Source of the DNA: an uncultured Eubacteriales bacterium
GTDB taxonomy: Bacteria > Bacillota > Clostridia > UMGS1810
Length of the DNA stretch: 45,750 bases
Reading direction: 5' to 3'
Assembly: GCA_900555295.1 (NCBI GenBank)
Contig: USKN01000001.1
Coordinates: 1-45,750 of the forward strand
In this document: piece after piece, positions 8,292-16,664 of the stretch
Numbering within the stretch: the first letter of the stretch is position 1
How the letters are laid out: each line of letters starts with the position of its first letter
Notes under the pieces: model-generated
The model's input: only the letters and a program-made list of their open reading frames with translations
Told to the model about the DNA's origin: nothing
Databases searched by the model: none
Program-made: the position numbers and the translations under genes

Positions 8292-9299
8292 TTACCTTCT
8301 TGCGTTAATCATTACGTTTTTTAGTGTTTCCATTTGGTCGAGTACCATTCCCGCACCGAGTGCCACACAGTCAAGCGGTGTTTCGGCAATGTGTACGGGC
8401 ATTCCCGTGTATTCGGTTATTAATTTATCAAGTCCGCGCAAAAGCGCTCCCCCGCCCGTAAGCGTAATACCCCTGTCCATAATATCCGCCGAAAGTTCGG
8501 GAGGCGTTACCTCAAGTGTTGTTTTAATTGCCATTATTATTTGTTCAACAGGTTCTTTAAGCGCCGCTTTGATATCAGACGACGTTACATTTACATACTT
8601 CGGCAGTCCCGTCATAAGGTCGCGACCGCTTACCTCCGCCGTTTGTTCTTCTTCCGACGGATACACCGTTCCTATTTGTATTTTTACCGATTCGGCGGTT
8701 CGCTCACCTGCCATAAGGTTATATTTTTTCTTAATATAATTAATAATTGCCTCGTCAAAAGCGTCTCCCGCAATTCTTAAAGATTTGCTTGCAACAATTC
8801 CTCCGAGCGAAATAACCGCAACCTCACTTGTGCCTCCGCCTATATCCACAACCATATTGCCCGTCGCTTCCTCTACGGGGAGATTTGCACCTATTGACGC
8901 TGCCATAGGTTCTTCAACAATATACACCTCTTTGGCGCCCGAGGCAAGTGCTGCTTCTTCAACGGCACGTTTTTCAACTTCGGTAACTCCCGACGGCACG
9001 CATATTATAACGCGCGGTTTAAAAACAGTTCCGGGATATGCTTTTTTTATAAAATATTTAAGCATTGCCTGTGTAACGTCAAAATCCGCAATAACGCCGT
9101 CGCGCAGCGGTCTTATTGCAACAATGTTTCCGGGGGTTCTTCCAAGCATATCTTTTGCGGCGTCGCCCACTTCAAGCACTTCCCCCGTATCTTTGTTAAT
9201 TGCAACAACGCTCGGTTCGTTTACCACTATTCCCTGCCCTTTAACGTAAACCAGGGTGTTTGCCGTACCCAAATCTATACCAATGTCTTTTCGTGCCAT
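8292..9299 (-). CDS. mreB: Rod shape-determining actin-like ATPase MreB
   Basis: This 335-residue protein starts at the ATG at 9299 behind a GAGAGGGG site; the longer frame to 9371 runs into maf and is not used. Phosphate 1 is DIGIDLGTANTLVYVKGQG, the connecting region holds VDIGGGTSEVAVISLGG, and the adenosine motif ends in GITLTGGGALLRGLD. It polymerises under the membrane and guides wall synthesis along the cell length, so the host is probably rod-shaped. It heads the maf-mreB-mreC-mreD-mrdA order that is standard in Firmicutes. Confidence 0.96.
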   Translation of the reverse strand: MARKDIGIDLGTANTLVYVKGQGIVVNEPSVVAINKDTGEVLEVGDAAKDMLGRTPGNIVAIRPLRDGVIADFDVTQAMLKYFIKKAYPGTVFKPRVIICVPSGVTEVEKRAVEEAALASGAKEVYIVEEPMAASIGANLPVEEATGNMVVDIGGGTSEVAVISLGGIVASKSLRIAGDAFDEAIINYIKKKYNLMAGERTAESVKIQIGTVYPSEEEQTAEVSGRDLMTGLPKYVNVTSSDIKAALKEPVEQIIMAIKTTLEVTPPELSADIMDRGITLTGGGALLRGLDKLITEYTGMPVHIAETPLDCVALGAGMVLDQMETLKNVMINARR

Positions 9300-9306
9300 A
9301 ATAAAT

Positions 9307-9888
9307 TTACCCCTCTCCGAATTCGTTTTGTATAATACTGTTGAGCCTGCATACAGGTAGTCCCACAACATTAAAATAATCGCCGTTTATTTTTTCAACA
9401 AAAACTTTTGCATATTCCTGTATTCCGTACGCACCGGCTTTATCATACGGTTTGCAGCTGTCTATATATGTGTATATTTCACTGTCGGTAAGCGTTTTAA
9501 AAAACACCTCCGTTTTTTCGTAAGCTGTAACCGTTTTAAAGTCTTTTCGGCGTATAACGGCAATTCCCGTATATACCAGGTGTGTTTTTCCGCTTAAGCT
9601 TTTAAGCATATTATATGCTTCATCTCTTGAGTTTGGCTTGCCTAAAATTTTGCCGCCGCTGTATACAACGGTATCGGCGCCTATTACAAGGCTGTTTTGC
9701 TTTACCTCACGCGCCGCATAATACGCTTTAAACATTGCAAGCTGCTGCACATATAACTGTATGGGCAGCTGTTTGTCTACTGTTGTTTCGTCAAAATCGG
9801 AATTTACGCATTTAAAAGAATAGCCTATACTTTCAAGCAATTCCTTTCGGCGCGGAGATTTTGACGCAAGAATTATTTTATATTTCAT
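9307..9888 (-). CDS. maf: Maf family nucleotide pyrophosphatase
   Basis: The 193-residue protein starts at the ATG at 9888, which shares bases with the dut stop (TGATG); a GTG one codon earlier is also possible. Motifs are LASKSPRRKELL near the start, NSDFDETTV, VIGADTVVYSGGKILGKP and a C-terminal YFNVVGLPV. Maf proteins hydrolyse non-canonical or modified nucleoside triphosphates to monophosphates and are implicated in septum control. Direct coupling to dut, another nucleotide-sanitising enzyme, supports that role. It lies immediately ahead of mreB, as in many Firmicutes. Confidence 0.93.
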   Translation of the reverse strand: MKYKIILASKSPRRKELLESIGYSFKCVNSDFDETTVDKQLPIQLYVQQLAMFKAYYAAREVKQNSLVIGADTVVYSGGKILGKPNSRDEAYNMLKSLSGKTHLVYTGIAVIRRKDFKTVTAYEKTEVFFKTLTDSEIYTYIDSCKPYDKAGAYGIQEYAKVFVEKINGDYFNVVGLPVCRLNSIIQNEFGEG

Positions 9889-10352
9889 CACTTTGTACCT
9901 GTAGAACCAAATCCGCCGTCACCGCGTTCGGTTTCGTCAAGCTTATCGGTAAGTATAAGCTGTGCCTGGCATACGGGGAGAATAACAAGCTGTGCTATTC
10001 TTTCACCGTTGGTTACCGTATATTCCTCATTGCTTAAATTTACAAGTCCCACTTTTATTTCGCCCGTATAATCGCTGTCTATTACCCCTACGGCATTTGA
10101 AAGCGTAATGCCTTTTTTTACCGCCAATCCGCTGCGCGCAAAAACAAACGCACCGTACTCGGCGCTCGGAAGGCTTATTGCAATTCCCGTGGGAATAAGC
10201 GCACGTTCAAGCGGTTTTAACGTTACGGGTTTATCGAGTACCGCCGTCAAATCCATACCTGCCGAACCGCTTGTTGCGTAAAACGGCATCTTTTGCTGTT
10301 TGTTATTATCCAAAAATTTTATTTTTACTTGTAGTTTTTCTGAATTATTCAT
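9888..10352 (-). CDS. dut: Deoxyuridine 5'-triphosphate nucleotidohydrolase
   Basis: This 154-residue trimer-type dUTPase has all five family motifs in order: SGSAGMDL, FARSGLAVKKG, GVIDSDYTGEI, GERIAQLVI and the flexible C-terminal RGDGGFGSTG arm. It hydrolyses dUTP to dUMP and pyrophosphate, keeping uracil out of DNA and feeding dTMP synthesis. The stop overlaps the maf start, so the two are probably translated together. It follows the U32 peptidase gene by 26 bp in the same direction. Confidence 0.95.
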   Translation of the reverse strand: MNNSEKLQVKIKFLDNNKQQKMPFYATSGSAGMDLTAVLDKPVTLKPLERALIPTGIAISLPSAEYGAFVFARSGLAVKKGITLSNAVGVIDSDYTGEIKVGLVNLSNEEYTVTNGERIAQLVILPVCQAQLILTDKLDETERGDGGFGSTGTK

Positions 10353-10378
10353 TTTTTAATCATTCCTCTTTATGTTTT

Positions 10379-12487
10379 TTAAAGAACGGGATTGTAAAAA
10401 TGTCCTCGTGTAAAATTTTTGTCGGGGAATTTTTTCCCTCCGTCGTACATTTTAATTATTTTTTCAATTTCGCCGGGCGTTTCGGTTGTAAATATAAATC
10501 TGTAATGCGCCGCATTTAAACCGTTAAGTTCGCCCATTCTGTCGCCCATATATATGGGGACGCTGTTATATATTGTATCAAAGCACGCTCCCTTGTGCGT
10601 AAATACGGGAAAATAAAAACCCTTTCGGTCTTTAAGCAAATAATACCCGTCTTTATTATTGCCGCATACGCATTTGCCAAACGCGCTTTTTACAACGCAG
10701 TTTTGCACCGTCATAACCGCAACTCTGCCGTATACCGGTATTTCAAACGGTATACCACACGACGCGTCGCTTATATGCGGTATTGTAAGTTCCGTTGACA
10801 TACAAACTTCATCTGCGCCCATATTTTTTAAAACGTTTTGTGCCTCGGAATTAAAAATATTCATACAGTAATCGGTACAAATATATTTTTTGCCGGCAAA
10901 TTCGCTTATTTGCCCTATATTTGATACGCAAACCGTATCTGTATCTATTTTAACATCGCATTTTACAATATCGCGCTGTATATTTGAAAGCTTTACGGCA
11001 TACACATCTCCGTCGCAGTCAAATTCCGCCTTATGACGCACATACAGTGAATATGGTATATAAATACGTGCAAATCCCAATTCGTACGCTTTTTTTGCCT
11101 GTTCAAAATTTTGCACCTCGGCAGTGTACTCCGTATTTCTTTTGGGCGGTAAATCCTTTTTTATTGTATACGGTTTTGCGTTGTATATTCGCACATCGCC
11201 CGTAATTTTTCTTTGCAATTCTTCGCAGGCTTGTCTTCTGAGCAAATTTAATTCTTTTATGGGAATGTTTATGCCGCTGTCGCAGTCAAGCTCAATATTT
11301 TTTGCCTCAAATGCCGTATCGCCCGTTTTTGCAAGCTGCTGTATAATACGCTCGGGCAGTGTTGCCGTTTTAATTGCATTTTGAACCGTACTTTGCGATG
11401 ATACGGCGGCACAAAAAGTATCGTTTTTTATTTCGAGCAACATATTATTCCCTATTTTGGCAGTAAATTTTAAATTAACCGCGGTCTTTTTTTGCTTTTT
11501 ATCTATAAGCTCTTTGGCATAATTTACAACTTCGTCCTTTTGCATATTATAAACATTGTCGTTGCTGTTTTGATAGTTGAGCATATGCCTGCCTGTATTA
11601 TTGTTTATATATCCCTGTGTAAAGCCGCTTCGGCTGAAAATATTTTCAAGCATATCCAAATCGCCTTTATCGGGTTTTTCTCCTCCGCGGTATTTATTGT
11701 ACATAGCGGTTGCAAGCGCAACGTATTCCGCACCTTTCATTCTGCCTTCAATTTTAAGCGATGTGACGGACGCCTCTTTAAGCTTGCTTATATATTCTAT
11801 AAGGCACAAGTCCTTAAGGCTCATAAGGTAAGAATTATCTTGGCTTAAAGGATTTTTGTCTTTATCGCAAAGTGTATATTTTAATCGGCAGGGCTGTGCG
11901 CAGAGTCCGCGGTTACCGCTTCTTCCGCCTATAAACGAACTCATAAGGCATTGCCCCGAATAACTCATACACAGTGCACCGTGAACAAAAACCTCGGTTT
12001 CAATTCCACAGTTTTGAGATATGTTTTTTATTTCGTCAAGCGACAGCTCGCGTGATAAAACAACTCTTTTAAATCCCAATTTTTTTGCCGCCAGCGCGCC
12101 TTTTAAGTTGTGCACCGTCATTTGAGTGCTTGCGTGAGGGCGCATATCGGGAAAATATTTTTTTACAATGTTTAAAATACCCAAATCCTGAATTATTACC
12201 CCGTCTGTATTTATTGAGTATAAAAATTTTAAATATTCAAAAACATCACTCAATTCATTTTCAAATACACAAGTATTAACCGCGGCATATACTTTTGTGT
12301 TTCTCAAATGAGCGTACACAACCGCCTCTTTTATTTGTTCGTCGGTAAAATTTGCCGCATTTTTACGAGCGCTGAACTTTTGCCCGCCTATATAAACGGC
12401 ATCCGCTCCGCAGTTTACCGCTGTTTTAAAACAATCAATATCTCCTGCGGGCGAAAGTATTTCTATGTTATTGTTTTGGTTATTCAT
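10379..12487 (-). CDS. U32 family peptidase with DUF3656 domain (RlhA-like)
   Basis: The 702-residue protein has an N-terminal TIM-barrel-like U32 domain (LSPAGDIDCFKTAVNCGADA, then FVHGALCMSYSGQCLMSS and GNRGLCAQPCRLKY, the U32 signature with its cysteines) and a DUF3656 collagenase-like part further on. The C-terminal third has additional cysteines (CVCGNNKDGYYLL). In E. coli the homologue RlhA is needed for hydroxylation of 23S rRNA C2501, so a role in RNA modification is more likely than collagen cleavage. It follows zapA by 21 bp; zapA next to a U32 gene is common in clostridia. Confidence 0.88.
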   Translation of the reverse strand: MNNQNNNIEILSPAGDIDCFKTAVNCGADAVYIGGQKFSARKNAANFTDEQIKEAVVYAHLRNTKVYAAVNTCVFENELSDVFEYLKFLYSINTDGVIIQDLGILNIVKKYFPDMRPHASTQMTVHNLKGALAAKKLGFKRVVLSRELSLDEIKNISQNCGIETEVFVHGALCMSYSGQCLMSSFIGGRSGNRGLCAQPCRLKYTLCDKDKNPLSQDNSYLMSLKDLCLIEYISKLKEASVTSLKIEGRMKGAEYVALATAMYNKYRGGEKPDKGDLDMLENIFSRSGFTQGYINNNTGRHMLNYQNSNDNVYNMQKDEVVNYAKELIDKKQKKTAVNLKFTAKIGNNMLLEIKNDTFCAAVSSQSTVQNAIKTATLPERIIQQLAKTGDTAFEAKNIELDCDSGINIPIKELNLLRRQACEELQRKITGDVRIYNAKPYTIKKDLPPKRNTEYTAEVQNFEQAKKAYELGFARIYIPYSLYVRHKAEFDCDGDVYAVKLSNIQRDIVKCDVKIDTDTVCVSNIGQISEFAGKKYICTDYCMNIFNSEAQNVLKNMGADEVCMSTELTIPHISDASCGIPFEIPVYGRVAVMTVQNCVVKSAFGKCVCGNNKDGYYLLKDRKGFYFPVFTHKGACFDTIYNSVPIYMGDRMGELNGLNAAHYRFIFTTETPGEIEKIIKMYDGGKKFPDKNFTRGHFYNPVL

Positions 12488-12508
12488 ACAATACTTCCCG
12501 TTCGAATG

Positions 12509-12823
12509 TTATTTGTTTTTTAATTTATTGTTTTCATCCGTTAATGCTTTGCATTGTGCCTGCAAGCTTTTAATTTGTTTTTCGTATTCTTCCGTTTTTG
12601 GTTTTTTTGCGTTTTCAAATTTAAGCTTGTACAACTCGTCGCACAAATTCATTGCCGAAAGCACGGCTGCCTGTACGGGCGACAAATCCATACTGTCCGC
12701 CGCGGCACGCATTCGCTTGTCAACATCACGTGCAACTGCCTCAATATAGTCGCGCCTTTCACTGCATTTAAGCGTATATTCGCTCCCGTAAATTTTAACG
12801 GTGATTTTATTTTTGTTTTCCAC
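12509..12823 (-). CDS. zapA: Cell division protein ZapA
   Basis: The 104-residue protein starts with a GTG at 12823. It has the ZapA head (KITVKIYGSEYTLKCSERRDY), the conserved VARDVDKRMR helix, the LSPVQAAVLSAMNLCDELYK segment and a C-terminal coiled coil (KQIKSLQAQCKALTDENNKL). ZapA cross-links FtsZ filaments at the division site. The only G-rich segment placed as a ribosome site is a run of eight G just upstream of TTTAAA. It is the first gene of the leftward run to mgsA, and a TATAAT-like box lies about 40 bp upstream. Confidence 0.88.
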   Translation of the reverse strand: MENKNKITVKIYGSEYTLKCSERRDYIEAVARDVDKRMRAAADSMDLSPVQAAVLSAMNLCDELYKLKFENAKKPKTEEYEKQIKSLQAQCKALTDENNKLKNK

Positions 12824-12859
12824 CTTTAAACCCCCCCCGGCTCAAACTTATACTTTTAT

Positions 12860-12888
12860 ATTATACAACATTTTTTTGCAAATGAACA
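12860..12888 (-). promoter_or_regulatory. Candidate promoter of the zapA-to-mgsA run
   Basis: On the minus strand a perfect TATAAT occupies 12865-12860, with a weak TGTTCA-type -35 seventeen bases upstream. It is the only good -10 box between zapA and the divergent aminopeptidase. The -35 match is poor, so the call rests mainly on the -10 box and position. Confidence 0.4.
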
Positions 12889-13002
12889 GTCTTTTTTATG
12901 AATTTTTTGTAAATTCTGCATTTTATATAATAATGTTTAATTTTAAAGAGCATTTTCACCAAAATATAGCGATTTTTTGCACCTGTTATTTTTAAAAATA
13001 TA

Positions 13003-13031
13003 TTGAAATTTTTTAAAAAAAGTATTATTAT
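13003..13031 (+). promoter_or_regulatory. Candidate sigma-A promoter of the M18 aminopeptidase gene
   Basis: TTGAAA at 13003-13008 and TATTAT at 13026-13031 are separated by 17 bases and lie about 45 bp ahead of the gene's start. The local DNA is very AT-rich, so chance matches are possible. Confidence 0.45.
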
Positions 13032-13076
13032 ATTAGTATGCAAAAAAAATATAATTAATAAATCGGAGGTGTGTTT

Positions 13077-14453
13077 ATGAATACCATAAACCAAAAAGAC
13101 GCGTGGAGATGCGCTCCAAAAGAAAAAATAATGCAATTTGCCGACGGCTATATTGATTTTTTGAACAATTGCAAAACCGAAAGACTTTGCACATCGTACT
13201 TTGAAGAAAAAATAAAAAAACAGGGATATAAAAATATAGATGAAATACCCGAAAACGAAAAATTAAATCCGGGCGACAAAGTATACAAAGTAAACCGCGG
13301 CAAAAATTTAACGTTTGCCGTTGTTGGAGAAGAAGATATATTAAACGGCGTACTTTTAAGCGCCGCACATATCGACAGCCCGCGGCTTGACTTAAAACCC
13401 AACCCAATTTACGAAGATTCAAATACCGTACTTTTTAAAACGCATTACTACGGCGGTATAAAAAAATATCAATGGACGGCAATTCCGCTTTCGTTAATAG
13501 GTGTTGTTGCACTTAAAGACGGAACGGTTAAAAACATTAACATAGGCGAATGCGATGATGACCCCGTATTTACCGTAACCGATCTTTTGCCGCATCTTGC
13601 CGCCGAACAAATGGATAAAAAACTCGGCAAGGCATTTACGGGCGAAGATTTAAATGTAATTATAGGTTCAATCCCGTCCGACAGCGAAAAGGACAAGTAT
13701 AAATCGGCAATATGCGATTTAATTAAAGAAAAATACGGAATAGACGAAAGCGACTTTGTAAGCGCGGAACTTGAAATAGTGCCGTCGTTTAAAGCAAAAA
13801 GCGTCGGACTCGATAAATCGCTTGTTGGCGCTTACGGACAGGACGACAGAGTTTGCGCATACACATCGGCAATTGCCGCGGCGGAGTGTGAAAACCCGAA
13901 AAAAACCTGTATATGCTTTTTAGCCGACAAAGAAGAAATTGGCAGTATGGGCAATACGGGAATGCAATCAAGATTTTTTGAAAATTTTGTTGCCGAACTT
14001 ATATTTAAAACAAAAGGCAATTATAACGATTTGTATATAAGAAAGTGCCTTTCAAATTCAATGTGCCTTTCAAGCGATGTTACAAATGCCGTTGACCCCA
14101 CATACAAAAGTGTAAATGAAGAAAAAAACGCTGCATTTTTGGGACGCGGCGTTGCGCTTTGCAAATATACGGGCGCACGCGGAAAATCGTCAACATCGGA
14201 TGCCAATGCCGAATATGTGGCAAAAATACGCGCAATATTTGATAATTCAAATGTTGCATGGCAGATATGCGAACTCGGCAAGGCAGACGTTGGCGGCGGC
14301 GGCACGGTAGCACAGTTTATTGCAAACTTAAATGTTGATACAATTGACTGCGGCGTGCCTCTTCTTTCTATGCACGCACCTTTTGAAATATCGTCAAAAG
14401 CCGATGTGTACAGCGCATATATGGCATATAAAGCGTTTTACGCATACAAATAA
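13077..14453 (+). CDS. M18 family aminopeptidase
   Basis: The 458-residue protein starts at the ATG at 13077, six bases after GGAGGT; a GTG six bases earlier overlaps that site. It carries the M18 metal-binding set: SAAHIDSPRLDLKP (His98, Asp100), GAYGQDDRVCAYTS, LADKEEIGSMGNTGMQS with the paired glutamates, and a C-terminal PLLSMHAPFEISSKAD with the last His. LGKADVGGGGTVAQFIA lies in the substrate site. M18 enzymes are cytosolic dinuclear metallo-aminopeptidases forming large tetrahedral oligomers, mostly acting on acidic or neutral N-termini. It appears to be monocistronic and diverges from zapA. Length is normal. Confidence 0.93.
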   Translation: MNTINQKDAWRCAPKEKIMQFADGYIDFLNNCKTERLCTSYFEEKIKKQGYKNIDEIPENEKLNPGDKVYKVNRGKNLTFAVVGEEDILNGVLLSAAHIDSPRLDLKPNPIYEDSNTVLFKTHYYGGIKKYQWTAIPLSLIGVVALKDGTVKNINIGECDDDPVFTVTDLLPHLAAEQMDKKLGKAFTGEDLNVIIGSIPSDSEKDKYKSAICDLIKEKYGIDESDFVSAELEIVPSFKAKSVGLDKSLVGAYGQDDRVCAYTSAIAAAECENPKKTCICFLADKEEIGSMGNTGMQSRFFENFVAELIFKTKGNYNDLYIRKCLSNSMCLSSDVTNAVDPTYKSVNEEKNAAFLGRGVALCKYTGARGKSSTSDANAEYVAKIRAIFDNSNVAWQICELGKADVGGGGTVAQFIANLNVDTIDCGVPLLSMHAPFEISSKADVYSAYMAYKAFYAYK

Positions 14454-14484
14454 TTTTTAAAAAATAAAATTGCTATAAATTGGA

Positions 14485-14516
14485 TGTTTAAAAACACCTC
14501 ATACTGCACAAATTAC
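14485..14516 (+). promoter_or_regulatory. Possible forespore (sigma-G-like) promoter of the SASP gene
   Basis: A CATACTG box at 14510-14516 resembles the sigma-G -10 consensus CATACTA and lies about 30 bp upstream of the SASP start, with TGTTTA at 14485-14490 as a weak -35 at a 19-base spacing. SASP genes are forespore-expressed in known spore formers, which makes the match meaningful though not proven. Confidence 0.4.
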
Positions 14517-14546
14517 TATCGACAAACATCAAGGAGGTGATTTTAA

Positions 14547-14738
14547 ATGTCAAAACATGTAGTTCCCGAAGCGAAAGACGCTATGGAAAGATTTAAAATG
14601 GAAGCAGCAAGTGAAGTAGGTGTAAACCTCAAAAACGGATACAACGGTGATCTCACATCAAGACAGGCTGGTTCTGTCGGCGGTCAGATGGTAAAAAATA
14701 TGATTAAAAAATATGAAGCAGAGATGGCTAACAAATAA
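14547..14738 (+). CDS. Alpha/beta-type small acid-soluble spore protein
   Basis: The 63-residue protein has both SASP signatures: the N-terminal germination-protease region (FKMEAASEVGVNL, with the Glu-Val cleavage-type site) and the C-terminal DNA-binding segment (GDLTSRQAGSVGGQMVKNM). These proteins coat forespore DNA, hold it in an A-like form and protect it from UV and heat; they are degraded on germination. A strong AAGGAGGTGA site precedes the ATG. It has its own terminator at 14765. It is the best evidence that the host makes endospores. Confidence 0.96.
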   Translation: MSKHVVPEAKDAMERFKMEAASEVGVNLKNGYNGDLTSRQAGSVGGQMVKNMIKKYEAEMANK

Positions 14739-14764
14739 TTAAACTGAATTATTAAAAGCCATAT

Positions 14765-14819
14765 GGGCGGTTTATCGGTTTTACTCTTAAAGAATAATAT
14801 CGGTAAACCGTCTGTTTTT
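14765..14819 (+). terminator. Terminator of the SASP gene
   Basis: GGGCGGTTTA pairs with TAAACCGTCT (10 bp, two G-U pairs) across a long AT-rich loop and is followed by GTTTTT. It lies 27 bp after the SASP stop. Confidence 0.65.
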
Positions 14820-14873
14820 GTATAATTACCAATAAATATGGGAAATAATAATAGCGGAAAGGAAGTGTAAAAA

Positions 14874-15179
14874 ATGAATATAAAAATTCTTAAAACATTA
14901 TCCGCATTAATGATTGCAATGTCAATGTTTACATTTGCATCTTGCGGAAACACCGACAACAACACGGACACCGATAATAACACATCACAGACAACGCAAA
15001 CCGATAAAGAAAATGCAAATAAAGGAAATACCGACAAAGGCACAGACGGTGTAATAGATGACGCCAAAGACGGGGTTAAAGACATAACCGACGGTGCGGG
15101 CGACGCGGTAAAAGACGCAGGCGATATGGTAAAGGACGCAGGCGATACGGTAACGGGAAATAAAGACACATCCAAATAA
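14874..15179 (+). CDS. Short lipoprotein with charged heptad-like repeats
   Basis: The 101-residue protein has a lipoprotein signal peptide: MNIKILK, a hydrophobic core and a FASC lipobox with the acylated Cys at about 24. A low-complexity Asn/Thr/Asp linker follows. The second half is built from a short repeat (GDAVKDA, GDMVKDA, GDTV, preceded by degenerate GVKDITDGA copies) that would form a highly charged amphipathic helix, somewhat like LEA or YtxH-type proteins. GGAAAGGAAGTG precedes the ATG. It lies between the SASP gene and radA with its own terminator. I do not recognise a defined family; an envelope- or spore-associated role is only a guess. Confidence 0.7.
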   Translation: MNIKILKTLSALMIAMSMFTFASCGNTDNNTDTDNNTSQTTQTDKENANKGNTDKGTDGVIDDAKDGVKDITDGAGDAVKDAGDMVKDAGDTVTGNKDTSK

Positions 15180-15192
15180 AAAAAGTGTGGAC

Positions 15193-15250
15193 AAATCTCC
15201 GAAAATGCTGTATATTATATATATACATTATATTTTCGGAGATTTTTTAT
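15193..15250 (+). terminator. Strong terminator after the lipoprotein gene
   Basis: AAATCTCCGAAAAT at 15193-15206 and its perfect 14-base complement at 15232-15245 form a hairpin followed by a T-rich run. It separates the lipoprotein gene from radA, whose ribosome site follows within 15 bp, so it may also act as a leader hairpin for radA. Confidence 0.75.
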
Positions 15251-15271
15251 TTTTAAGGAGTTTTGTAAATT

Positions 15272-16660
15272 ATGAAAACAACAACAAAATTCGTTTGCCG
15301 CGAATGCGGTTACAATTCACCCAAGTGGATTGGCAAATGCCCGACGTGCGGCAAATGGAATACATTCGATGAAGAAATAGAACCGGTTAAAACAAGATAC
15401 GGCAAAGCAAACACCGGCACCGATAATTTATCGGCATCGGCAAAACCGCTAAAGCTTACGCAAATTTCGGCATTAAACGAAAAACGTATTAAAACCGATT
15501 TAGGAGAGCTCGACAGAGTACTCGGAGGCGGTATTATTCCCGGCTCGTTAATACTTGTGGGCGGCGACCCCGGTATAGGAAAATCAACTTTGCTTTTGCA
15601 AATATGCAATAACCTTGGCGAAAAAGGCACCGTTTTGTATGCCTCGGGAGAGGAGTCGGCAAATCAAATTAAAGTGCGTGCCGAAAGGCTTAATATTACA
15701 TCTGACAATCTTTTTTTGCTTGCCGAAACAAATCTTGACAATATAATTATGCAGGCAAATGCCGTAAAACCCGACGTTATGATTGTAGACTCCATACAAA
15801 CAATTTTTAAACCCGACGTATCGTCAGCCCCGGGCAGTGTAAGCCAGGTGCGTGAAGCAACACACTTTTTAATGCGCCTTGCCAAAGATAACGACATTGC
15901 AATATTTATTGTGGGACACGTAACAAAAGACGGTAATATTGCGGGGCCGCGAATACTTGAACATATGGTTGACTGCGTTTTGTATTTTGAGGGTGACAGA
16001 CATCAATCGTACAGAATACTCAGAACCGTTAAAAACCGCTTTGGCTCAACAAACGAAATAGGAGTTTTTGAAATGTGCGATACGGGCCTTAAAGAGGTTT
16101 TAAACCCGTCTCAAATGCTGCTTTCAGGCCGTCCCATAGGCGCGTCGGGTTCTACCGTTGTATGCACTTTGGAGGGCACGCGCCCTGTACTTGCGGAGGT
16201 ACAGGCACTTTCATCACCCACAGGTTTTGGAATACCGCGCCGAATGTCTACGGGAATTGACTTTAACCGCGCAACGCTTTTAATTGCAATACTTGAAAAA
16301 AAATTAGGTTACGGTTTATCAAACCAAGACGTATACATAAACGTAACGGGTGGACTTAAAATAAACGAGCCTGCAACCGACCTTGCGGTAATAACTGCCG
16401 TTGCGTCAAATTACAGCAATTTTGTTATAGACGAAAAAACGCTTATTTTGGGCGAAGTGGGTCTTGCAGGCGAAGTACGCGCCGTAAGCTACTGCGACAG
16501 ACGAATTGCCGAGGCAAAAAAACTCGGCTTTGATAAATGCATAATTCCAAAAGCCAATGCGGTATCCTTAAAGGCATACAGCGATATGGAAATAATACCC
16601 GTATCATCGGTTAAACAAGCAATTTATGTTTTGCGCCAAAATCAAAAAAAGGAAGAATAA
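15272..16660 (+). CDS. radA: DNA repair protein RadA
   Basis: The 462-residue protein has the three RadA parts: a C4 zinc finger (cysteines 9, 12, 23 and 26), a RecA-like ATPase core with Walker A GGDPGIGKST at 97-106 and the RadA-specific KNRFGSTNEIG motif, and a C-terminal Lon-like domain (ILGEVGLAGEVRAVSY). RadA is a hexameric helicase that extends D-loops and processes branched recombination intermediates. AAGGAG precedes the ATG. The PHP-domain gene follows four bases later in the same direction. Length is normal. Confidence 0.96.
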   Translation: MKTTTKFVCRECGYNSPKWIGKCPTCGKWNTFDEEIEPVKTRYGKANTGTDNLSASAKPLKLTQISALNEKRIKTDLGELDRVLGGGIIPGSLILVGGDPGIGKSTLLLQICNNLGEKGTVLYASGEESANQIKVRAERLNITSDNLFLLAETNLDNIIMQANAVKPDVMIVDSIQTIFKPDVSSAPGSVSQVREATHFLMRLAKDNDIAIFIVGHVTKDGNIAGPRILEHMVDCVLYFEGDRHQSYRILRTVKNRFGSTNEIGVFEMCDTGLKEVLNPSQMLLSGRPIGASGSTVVCTLEGTRPVLAEVQALSSPTGFGIPRRMSTGIDFNRATLLIAILEKKLGYGLSNQDVYINVTGGLKINEPATDLAVITAVASNYSNFVIDEKTLILGEVGLAGEVRAVSYCDRRIAEAKKLGFDKCIIPKANAVSLKAYSDMEIIPVSSVKQAIYVLRQNQKKEE

Positions 16661-16664
16661 TAAA

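Noticed and set aside
8236..8739. 167-codon plus-strand ORF
   Set aside because: It is antisense to mreC/mreB, both unambiguous genes, and has low-complexity Ser/Val translation typical of shadow frames.
9888..9891. Sequence-level sign of a dut-maf fusion
   Set aside because: The TGATG overlap is an ordinary translational-coupling junction; both proteins are full length with separate starts and stops.
12861..13136. 91-codon minus-strand ORF between zapA and the aminopeptidase gene
   Set aside because: It overlaps the ribosome site and start of the M18 gene and is made of AT-rich Phe/Ile/Lys codons expected by chance.
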